From positions 535-5,897 of the forward strand of contig NVTQ01000086.1 in assembly GCA_002401635.1 (NCBI GenBank): a stretch of DNA of 5,363 nucleotides, in the 5' to 3' direction. The notes below the pieces were generated by a model that saw nothing but the letters and a program-made list of their open reading frames with translations, was not told the DNA's origin and ran no database searches. Shown here piece after piece: positions 1 to 5,363 of this stretch (position 1 is its first letter; every line of letters starts with the position of its first letter). The stretch comes from Pseudomonadota bacterium. GTDB taxonomy: Bacteria > Pseudomonadota > Zetaproteobacteria > Mariprofundales > Mariprofundaceae. The position numbers and the translations under genes were made by a program.

Positions 1-101
1 TCCTTATTTGTTGTTGATTGATCTGCACATGCCAACTGACCGAAACCTATAAAAGCAAGCATAGCCATGATTAAAATACGTGCATAACATTGATTTATCA
101 T
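1..101 (-). CDS. N-terminal part of an exported protein of unknown function (runs off left edge)
   Basis: Thirty-three codons are visible before the frame leaves the window. The N-terminus reads as a signal peptide: a short n-region with one basic residue (Arg8), a hydrophobic core at about residues 9-21 (ILIMAMLAFIGFG), and a c-region QLACA followed by DQSTTNK. A signal peptidase I site after Ala26 (A-C-A before D) fits well. Cys25 could suggest a lipoprotein, but Gln at -3 is a poor lipobox. The ATG overlaps the truB stop as ATGA, and a strong purine-rich ribosome binding site (AAAAAAGGA) lies 9 bases upstream, which supports M1 over the later Met12 and Met14. The product is probably periplasmic or surface-exposed. 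The mature domain lies outside the window, so no family can be named. Its place suggests co-transcription with truB, although its export does not fit the RNA-related theme of the operon. Confidence 0.8.
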   Translation of the reverse strand, partial: MINQCYARILIMAMLAFIGFGQLACADQSTTNK

Positions 102-1021
102 TGTTTTAAATCCTTTTTTGATGTGAATATATGTTGCGAGGATGGCAAAATACGCAACGGATGCAAGACCATACGACGCATACCAGACTTTAACTCTGCT
201 GTGCCTAACAGAAGCTCACCACATACAACCGCTACACTACCCTCTTCTTTTTTCTCAAGCTGAATACGCTGCCCATTTAAAAAACGCCAAGCATCATCTT
301 TATTCAATTCACAGCTTGGAAAATCACGTAACCATTGGCGCAATGGCAAGACAGCCTGCTCTTTATCTTCTCTCAAACGTTCTTCACTCACCAACATGGA
401 CTCAGACCAACCACCTGTTGATGTACGTCGCAATGCCGTCACACAACCACCCATACCTAACTTCTCGCCAATATCACGCGCTAGAGAACGAATATATGTT
501 CCCTTTGAGCATGACACATCCAAACTTACATAAGGAAACTCAAAATGCATCAAATCTAGCCGATAAATACAAATATCACGCGCTTTAAGCGTCACTTCTT
601 CGCCTTTACGCGCCATAGCATGGGCTCGTTTTCCATCCACACGAATCGCCGAATAAATCGGTGGCACTTGTTGCAGTTCACCTTGAAATAAAAGCAATAC
701 ATCCATCAATGCCTGTCTATCAATATGATGCTCAAAGCGAGATACAACCTCACCTTCACAATCCAAGGTGTCTGTTTGATAGCTTAAATCGAAGGTAACC
801 GTATAACGTTTTTCAGCATTTAAACCCAATTCAGAGAAGCGTGTCGCATCGCCGAGCAAAATCGGCAACATACCTGTCGCTAAAGGGTCTAAAGTACCCG
901 CATGACCCGCTTTAATACGCTTCTTTCCTGCTATTGAGAAAATACGAATCACTTCATTTACCGCACGGCGTGATGTCCAGCCAAGCGGTTTATCCAAAAA
1001 TACCACACCCGAAACAATCAT
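98..1021 (-). CDS. truB: tRNA pseudouridine(55) synthase TruB
   Basis: TruB isomerises U55 in the T-loop of most tRNAs to pseudouridine in the cytoplasm, and in E. coli it also acts as a tRNA-folding chaperone. The 307 residues are a normal length. The N-terminus GVVFLDKPLGWTS (5-17) is the family's opening motif. The catalytic motif is GHAGTLDPLATG (39-50), with Asp45 as the expected nucleophile (E. coli Asp48). Tyr73 in KRYT matches the active-site tyrosine. QVPPIYSAIRVDGKRAH (118-134) matches the next conserved block, with Arg127 where Lys is usual. KGTYIRSLARDIG (173-185) carries the conserved Arg178. A smaller C-terminal TruB_C/PUA-like domain fits about 234-292. The ATG overlaps the stop of the upstream phosphoesterase gene as ATGA; only a weak GGTGG lies upstream, so coupled reinitiation is likely. 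The last codons also hold the ribosome binding site of the next gene. Confidence 0.97.
   Translation of the reverse strand: MIVSGVVFLDKPLGWTSRRAVNEVIRIFSIAGKKRIKAGHAGTLDPLATGMLPILLGDATRFSELGLNAEKRYTVTFDLSYQTDTLDCEGEVVSRFEHHIDRQALMDVLLLFQGELQQVPPIYSAIRVDGKRAHAMARKGEEVTLKARDICIYRLDLMHFEFPYVSLDVSCSKGTYIRSLARDIGEKLGMGGCVTALRRTSTGGWSESMLVSEERLREDKEQAVLPLRQWLRDFPSCELNKDDAWRFLNGQRIQLEKKEEGSVAVVCGELLLGTAELKSGMRRMVLHPLRILPSSQHIFTSKKDLKQ
111..119 (-). promoter_or_regulatory. Shine-Dalgarno site of the exported-protein gene
   Basis: On the minus strand AAAAAAGGA ends 9 bases before the ATG at 101-99. It lies within the last codons of truB (Lys-Lys-Asp). It is the clearest ribosome binding site in the window and decides the start of the downstream gene, which might otherwise be placed at Met12 or Met14. 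Confidence 0.7.
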
Positions 1022-2004
1022 GAATTCAGTATGTCCACCAAGGCATGGTTAATTTCTTTCTGCACCTTATCCAATGAGCCAAACAGTGTGCAGCCTGCTG
1101 CATATTGGTGACCGCCACCACCCAGTTTTCCAGCAACAATACCCACATCACAAGGCGCTTTGGCACGAAAGCTAATCTTCCATTCCTGCGGCTTCTCTTC
1201 ACGTATAAAAATAGCAATATCCACACCTTCAATACTGCGTGCGTAATCAATAAAGCCTTCTGAATCCTCACCACAAAGACCCGTCTTTTCATATAAGTTA
1301 TAGGCAATAGAAATCCATGCTGTGCGACCATCATGGCAAATATTTAGGCTATCCAAAGCATATTTCAACAATTCAAAACGCGCTGGTTTATGGCTTTGAT
1401 AAATCGATTGGGCTGCCAACTCAACATCTGCACCTGCATCAATCAAATCTGCTGTCATACGGTGTACATCAGCACTCACACTTGCCAAACGAAAGCTTGC
1501 TGTGTCGGTCAAAACTGCTGCATAAATCGCCGCTGCCGATGATGCATCAAGCGGTACATGAAGATGCTGCAGAAAATCATAAATCATAGCACCCGTGGCA
1601 CAATAACGGGCATCAATCACATTGACATCGCCATACAAGGTGTTGCTAGCATGGTGATCAATATTAATCAGCATTTTGCCTTCAAAATAAGAGGCTTGCA
1701 TACCCAAACGCCCCAATGAGCCTGCATCGACTGCAATCACAAGATCAGCATCCATGACTTCATTCGGTATTTCACCGTGACCAATATCATGCACGGCAGG
1801 CAAATAACGGCAAATATATGGCGCAATATCCCTATTATGCATGATAACACGTTTACCCATGCTTTTTAGTGCATGATAAAGCGCCAACTGCGAACCAATG
1901 GTATCTGCATCAGGGCTAACATGTGCAATAATATGAATCTGTTTTGCCTGTTGCACAGCATCCAAAGCTAACTGCCAGTTCACATCGGCATAAAGAATAC
2001 TCAA
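1018..2004 (-). CDS. nrnA: DHH/DHHA1 phosphoesterase, NrnA-type oligoribonuclease / pAp phosphatase
   Basis: NrnA-type enzymes are Mn-dependent DHH-family hydrolases that degrade very short RNAs (nanoRNA) and often dephosphorylate pAp to AMP. The 328 residues are the usual length. Metal-binding motifs occur in order: HVSPDADTIGS (28-38; Asp32 and Asp34), AVDAGSLGRLG (91-101; Asp93), the signature IDHHASN (115-121) and LTDTASFR (165-172; Asp167). The C-terminal DHHA1 domain carries the substrate-binding GGGGHQYAAG (295-304). All key residues seem present, so the enzyme should be active; whether it prefers nanoRNA, pAp or cyclic-dinucleotide products cannot be told from sequence. The start is TTG, overlapping the rbfA stop as TTGA; an in-frame GTG at codon 8 is an alternative, and neither has a good ribosome binding site. 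The gene sits between rbfA and truB, an order absent from E. coli, which uses Orn for nanoRNA. Confidence 0.93.
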   Translation of the reverse strand: MSILYADVNWQLALDAVQQAKQIHIIAHVSPDADTIGSQLALYHALKSMGKRVIMHNRDIAPYICRYLPAVHDIGHGEIPNEVMDADLVIAVDAGSLGRLGMQASYFEGKMLINIDHHASNTLYGDVNVIDARYCATGAMIYDFLQHLHVPLDASSAAAIYAAVLTDTASFRLASVSADVHRMTADLIDAGADVELAAQSIYQSHKPARFELLKYALDSLNICHDGRTAWISIAYNLYEKTGLCGEDSEGFIDYARSIEGVDIAIFIREEKPQEWKISFRAKAPCDVGIVAGKLGGGGHQYAAGCTLFGSLDKVQKEINHALVDILNS

Positions 2005-2348
2005 GCGCGACCCAGTTTATTCAATAGTTCAACCATATCATTACCAGCATCCAGAGCTGTATCCCAAGAAAAATTCAATTTTGGCAAGCGTTTTTTACCA
2101 AGCGAACGACGCAAAGCATGCTCAAAATGCGGTGTCATACGCCCCAAACGCTCAACCAGTATATCCGCTTCATCACGTTTCATACCATGCACTTTAATCA
2201 CGGCATTCTGATTATCGCGCGATACATCCACCGATGTAATGACCATGCCCAAAAAGCATGGGTCATTCACATCGCGTTGTATCAGCGTGGTGATTAAACG
2301 TTGAATATCCGTTTCTATACGGTGTCTTGCTGGTGATTTATCTGCCAT
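2001..2348 (-). CDS. rbfA: 30S ribosome-binding factor A (RbfA)
   Basis: RbfA binds the small subunit near helix 1 of 16S rRNA during late 30S maturation and is important for growth in the cold. The 115 residues are at the short end of the family. It starts with a basic helix (SPARHRIETDIQRLITTLIQRDVNDP, about 5-30), then the first strand with GMVITSVDVSRDNQNAVIKV (34-53) matching the conserved 'T.V.vs.D...A.V.v' pattern. The tail ALDAGNDMVELLNKL (98-112) matches the family's last helix. The KH core is unusual: the Ala-x-Gly kink expected near residues 74-77 is not evident (HFEH), and the stretch from ALRRSLGKKRL to PKLNF seems about 3-4 residues short against my recollection of E. coli RbfA. 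The start is 9 bases after the infB stop with no clear ribosome binding site, so translation probably depends on ribosomes leaving infB. Position supports the assignment strongly. Confidence 0.92.
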   Translation of the reverse strand: MADKSPARHRIETDIQRLITTLIQRDVNDPCFLGMVITSVDVSRDNQNAVIKVHGMKRDEADILVERLGRMTPHFEHALRRSLGKKRLPKLNFSWDTALDAGNDMVELLNKLGRA

Positions 2349-2357
2349 ATCAGTGAT

Positions 2358-5339
2358 TTACAGTGTTGCCGCAATTTCCTCAATGATATAAAACTCAAAT
2401 ACATCGCCTTCTTTCACATCATTGAATTTGTCTACGCCAATACCACACTCATAACCAGCCTTCACTTCTCTTACATCGTCTTTAAAGCGACGTAGAGAAG
2501 CCAATTCACCATCATAGATCATCACATTGTCACGCATGACACGCACTTTCGATCCGCGTGTAACAAAACCTTCCGTAACGTATGTACCAGCCACAGCACC
2601 AATCTTCGGCACCATGATAACCTGACGAACTTCTGCTTCACCGGTAACTTTTTCAACTTGATCTGGCGACAATTCACCCGCCATTGCAGCACGAACATCA
2701 TCAATTGCATCATAAATCACTTTGTAGAAACGAACATCCACACCATGATCACCCGCTAATTTTTTCGCTTTGCTTTCAGGGCGAACATTAAAACCAATCA
2801 CAATCGCACCCGATGCCGATGCCAGCATAATATCCGATTCTGTAATCGCACCAATGCCTTTATGTATAAGTTTAACTTGCACTTCTTCTGTACCCTGCTT
2901 GACCAAAGAATCCGCCATGGCTTCAACAGAACCCGTTACATCACCCTTAATAATCACAGGAACTTCTGCCATATCGCTCTTCACAGCAGCAAACATATCA
3001 TCAAAGCTTGCACGTTTGGTAGAGGCTTCTTTTAGCTGACGGGCTTTTTCTTTACGATAAGAAATAATATCACGTGCTTGCCTATCATTGGCAACCGCCA
3101 CAATATCCGCTCCTGCTTCTGGCACAGAGTCCAAACCTAGCAACTCAAATGGAATCGATGGACCAGCTGTACGATGTTGCACAGCATTTTCATCGACAAT
3201 CGCACGAATGCGACCCGTAACCATACCAACCACTACAATATCACCTTTATTAAAGGTACCATTTTGAACAAGTACCGTTGCCACAGGGCCCCGACCTTTA
3301 TCCAAACGCGATTCAACCACAACACCACGCCCAACACCTTCGGGATTGGCTTTCAATTCCAATACTTCGGTTTGCAATGCAAGCATTTCAAGCAAGTCTT
3401 CCAAGCCTTGACCTGTGTGTGCTGAAACTTCCACAAAAATACTATCACCACCCCACTCTTCAGGGATAATCTCATGCTCAGCCAACTGACGCTTCACATT
3501 TTCAGGATTCGCACCATCTTTATCCATTTTGTTAATGGCAACAATAATTGGTACACCCGCAGCTTTGGCATGGTTCAGAGCTTCAACTGTTTGTGGCATC
3601 ACACCATCATCAGCAGCAACCACCAATACCGCGACATCCGTCAATTTTGCGCCACGTGCACGCAGGCTTGTAAATGCTTCATGACCAGGTGTATCAACAA
3701 ATACGACACGTTCACCGCCATCAAGCTTCACCATATAAGCACCGATATGCTGGGTAATACCGCCAGCTTCACCATCGGCAACATGGGCCTTACGCAAAGC
3801 ATCAAGAATCGATGTTTTACCATGATCCACATGTCCCATAACAACCACGACTGGAGGACGAGGCAACAAACCTTCATCATCTTCATCAATGACTTCAACC
3901 AACACATCTTCCACGGCTGCTTCATTGATAAGCTTAGGTTTATGACCAAACTCTTCTACAAGTAATATCGCTGTATCAGCATCAATATTATCATTGGTTG
4001 CAACGATTGAGCCCATTTCCATCAACTTTTTCAAAACCTCTGTCGTTTTGGTTGCCATACGACTGGCCAATTCAGATACAACAATAGGATTGGTAACTTC
4101 TACTTCACGAATCACAAAGTCTTCATCATCTTTGGTAATAAGATTGGCACCACGACGACGACCGCCTTTTGCCAACCTAGCCATGCGCTCTTCCTGCTGA
4201 GGCGTAAGCACTTCATGACGCTTGGATGAATAAGAACGACGCGCAGCTTTTTCACCTGGTGATAAACGACGTTGTTGTTGACGCTGTGGGCCACCTGGAC
4301 CACGACGTTTGATACCTGTTGGTGCCGTTGGTGCATTTGGGTCTGTTGTCACTGCAACCGATGGTCGACGTGCTATACCTGCACCTGCATTTGCACCTAC
4401 TGGGCGATTTGGGCGACCTGCACCACGATTCGCATTGTTTTCACGACGGCGATCATTGCGCTCTTTGGTAATTTTCGCTTCAATTTGTTTCAATGATGAT
4501 TTTGGCGCTTTCGATGCAGCAATTTGCGCGGGTGTTAAACCTGTACGAATGGTTGTTCTAGGGCCTGATGCGGGACGTTTTTGCTGACCTGTTGGACGAT
4601 TCGGATTCGGACGTGCTCCAGGACGCATGGGACGGTTCGGATTCGGACGTTCACCAGGACGTGTTGGACGGTTCGGATTCGGGCGCTCACCAGGGCGTGT
4701 TGAACGGTTCGGGTTCGGACGTTCACCAGGACGTGTTGAACGGTTCGGATTCGGACGCTCACCAGGGCGTGTTGAACGGTTCGGGTTCGGACGTGACGCA
4801 CGTGCTTCAGCACGTTTCGCTCGTTCTTCCTGTTCACGAAGCTTGGCTTGTTCTTTATTTTTCTCAACTGCCTGAGCTGCCATTTGAGCTGGCGAAAGTT
4901 TTTTAACAGCTGGCTTCTTGGCTACAGCAGTTTTAGGTTCGCTCTTCGCCGCAGGCTTTTGAGTTTTTACAACTGCTTTCGCTTCTGGGGCTGGCTTCTT
5001 CACTTCAGGTGTCTTTTTCACCACTGCAACTTGTGGCGCAACTTCTTCCTTGACCACTGGTTTTTCAGGCGTAGCTACTGGCTCTTTTTTTAATGAAAGT
5101 TTGCCATCTGAAGGCACTGATGATTTCAAAGTATTATCTGTAACCACTGGCTTAGATGCTGCACGACGGCGGCGAACTGCAACTTGCACAGTGCGACCTC
5201 TGCCTTCAACGCTGGAACCACGCTCTTGTTGCCCAGCAACAACAGGGCGACTCAAGGTCAATGTTTTCCCTCCAGAGCCACTTTTTGTAGGTTCTTTCAA
5301 GTTCACCTTGATTTTACCCATGTCTTGATCATTCAACAT
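2358..5339 (-). CDS. infB: Translation initiation factor IF-2 (start uncertain, possibly 5'-partial)
   Basis: IF-2 is the GTPase that brings fMet-tRNA to the 30S subunit and promotes 50S joining. From the ATG at 5339 it has 993 residues, longer than E. coli IF-2 (890). Order: KTLTLSRP...[13 protein letters not shown] (25-59), resembling the IF-2-associated region; a Lys/Pro/Ala/Val-rich linker (about 60-147); a charged helix (148-182); 12-residue repeats (183-254); an Arg/Gly/Asn/Gln-rich linker to about 400; an IF2_N-like helical domain (about 408-470); the G domain with GHVDHGKT (502-509), GGITQHIG (526-533), DTPG (549-552), NKMD (603-606) and SAH (639-641); then domain II, domain III and the C-terminal fMet-tRNA-binding domain, with YECGIG at 963-968. 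All GTPase motifs are intact. The frame stays open to the right edge (V-A-V-T-G-P-T-T before Met1), Met1 has only a weak AGG 10 bases upstream, and Met7 (5321) has none, so the real start may lie outside the window. Confidence 0.96.
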   Translation of the reverse strand: MLNDQDMGKIKVNLKEPTKSGSGGKTLTLSRPVVAGQQERGSSVEGRGRTVQVAVRRRRAASKPVVTDNTLKSSVPSDGKLSLKKEPVATPEKPVVKEEVAPQVAVVKKTPEVKKPAPEAKAVVKTQKPAAKSEPKTAVAKKPAVKKLSPAQMAAQAVEKNKEQAKLREQEERAKRAEARASRPNPNRSTRPGERPNPNRSTRPGERPNPNRSTRPGERPNPNRPTRPGERPNPNRPMRPGARPNPNRPTGQQKRPASGPRTTIRTGLTPAQIAASKAPKSSLKQIEAKITKERNDRRRENNANRGAGRPNRPVGANAGAGIARRPSVAVTTDPNAPTAPTGIKRRGPGGPQRQQQRRLSPGEKAARRSYSSKRHEVLTPQQEERMARLAKGGRRRGANLITKDDEDFVIREVEVTNPIVVSELASRMATKTTEVLKKLMEMGSIVATNDNIDADTAILLVEEFGHKPKLINEAAVEDVLVEVIDEDDEGLLPRPPVVVVMGHVDHGKTSILDALRKAHVADGEAGGITQHIGAYMVKLDGGERVVFVDTPGHEAFTSLRARGAKLTDVAVLVVAADDGVMPQTVEALNHAKAAGVPIIVAINKMDKDGANPENVKRQLAEHEIIPEEWGGDSIFVEVSAHTGQGLEDLLEMLALQTEVLELKANPEGVGRGVVVESRLDKGRGPVATVLVQNGTFNKGDIVVVGMVTGRIRAIVDENAVQHRTAGPSIPFELLGLDSVPEAGADIVAVANDRQARDIISYRKEKARQLKEASTKRASFDDMFAAVKSDMAEVPVIIKGDVTGSVEAMADSLVKQGTEEVQVKLIHKGIGAITESDIMLASASGAIVIGFNVRPESKAKKLAGDHGVDVRFYKVIYDAIDDVRAAMAGELSPDQVEKVTGEAEVRQVIMVPKIGAVAGTYVTEGFVTRGSKVRVMRDNVMIYDGELASLRRFKDDVREVKAGYECGIGVDKFNDVKEGDVFEFYIIEEIAATL
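4578..4793 (-). repeat. 36-bp tandem repeat coding for 12-residue units in the IF-2 linker
   Basis: Six in-frame units of 36 bases encode residues 183-254 of IF-2. In coding order they read [12 protein letters not shown] three times, then [24 protein letters not shown] and a degenerate [12 protein letters not shown]. The repeat is rich in Arg, Pro and Asn, probably disordered and strongly basic. It follows a charged helix and precedes another basic linker, well upstream of the GTPase domain, so it should act as a spacer or nucleic-acid contact rather than in catalysis. The 36-base unit keeps the frame whatever the copy number. Because the unit lacks stop codons in several frames, it also creates spurious long open frames on both strands. 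Confidence 0.95.
4650..4793 (-). repeat. 72-bp higher-order duplication within the IF-2 repeat
   Basis: The first four 36-bp units form two 72-bp blocks (4722-4793 and 4650-4721). Units 1 and 3 are identical at all 36 bases. Units 2 and 4 differ at two, one changing Ser to Pro and one synonymous. Units 1 and 2 differ at three bases, all synonymous; units 3 and 4 differ at five. The pattern fits a recent duplication of a two-unit block. The unit at 4614-4649 and the degenerate one at 4578-4613 look older. Confidence 0.85.
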
Positions 5340-5363
5340 CGTGGTTGGACCTGTAACAGCAAC

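Noticed and set aside
142..588. 148-residue open frame on the plus strand inside truB
   Set aside because: It is fully antisense to the conserved TruB coding sequence, has no recognisable domain, is rich in His, Leu, Asn and Tyr as expected of an antisense reading, and has no convincing ribosome binding site.
1026..1334. 102-residue minus-strand frame overlapping the phosphoesterase gene
   Set aside because: It is an alternate frame of the DHHA1-domain coding region with no domain of its own, while the frame in use carries the conserved GGGGHQYAAG motif.
2346..2360. Possible terminator or hairpin in the infB-rbfA gap
   Set aside because: The 9-base gap and its flanks show a short direct repeat (CACTG) but no GC-rich stem followed by a T-run on the minus strand.
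3474..3965. 163-residue open frame on the plus strand opposite the IF-2 GTPase domain
   Set aside because: It is antisense to the most conserved part of infB; its His-, Ile-, Asn- and Cys-rich composition is what the complement of that coding sequence would give.
4578..4793. Possible CRISPR array, given units of regular length
   Set aside because: The units are directly adjacent with no unique spacers, and they encode a continuous in-frame peptide within infB.
4535..4906. Several open frames on both strands across the 36-bp repeat, including a plus-strand one with repeated [13 protein letters not shown]
   Set aside because: A 36-base unit without stops keeps several frames open and makes any frame look repetitive. 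Codon-level variation (three synonymous changes between units 1 and 2) supports only the infB frame.

Overview
The window is a compact run of translation and RNA-metabolism genes, all on the minus strand, so transcription runs from high to low coordinates: infB (translation initiation factor IF-2), rbfA (ribosome-binding factor A), a DHH/DHHA1 phosphoesterase of the NrnA type, truB (tRNA pseudouridine-55 synthase), and the first 33 codons of an exported protein I do not recognise, which runs off the left edge. No tRNA, rRNA, CRISPR array, insertion sequence, promoter or intrinsic terminator was recognised. There is no gene-free stretch over 300 bases; the largest gap between genes is 9 bases.

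The set matches the downstream half of the widespread bacterial nusA-infB operon. Its genes act in 30S initiation (IF-2), 30S maturation (RbfA), turnover of very short RNAs and pAp (NrnA-like) and tRNA modification (TruB). Translational coupling looks tight. infB and rbfA are 9 bases apart, and the next three junctions are 4-base stop/start overlaps (TTGA, ATGA, ATGA). rpsO often follows truB in Proteobacteria; here an exported protein does instead.

The organism is a bacterium of moderate to low GC. The protein sequences look proteobacterial. A DHH phosphoesterase between rbfA and truB is unlike the E. coli layout; such an order is known in several deep proteobacterial and delta-like lineages and in some Firmicutes and relatives. 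A zeta- or delta-like proteobacterium is a guess from recall, not shown by the sequence.

The features most worth a second look are a young 36-bp (12-residue) tandem repeat inside the basic N-terminal linker of IF-2, with a 72-bp higher-order period; the exported protein overlapping the end of truB; an infB frame still open at the right edge, so its true start may lie outside; and an RbfA that seems short in its KH core. I see no clear sign of a new defence, mobile or regulatory system; this is mainly a conserved housekeeping region.
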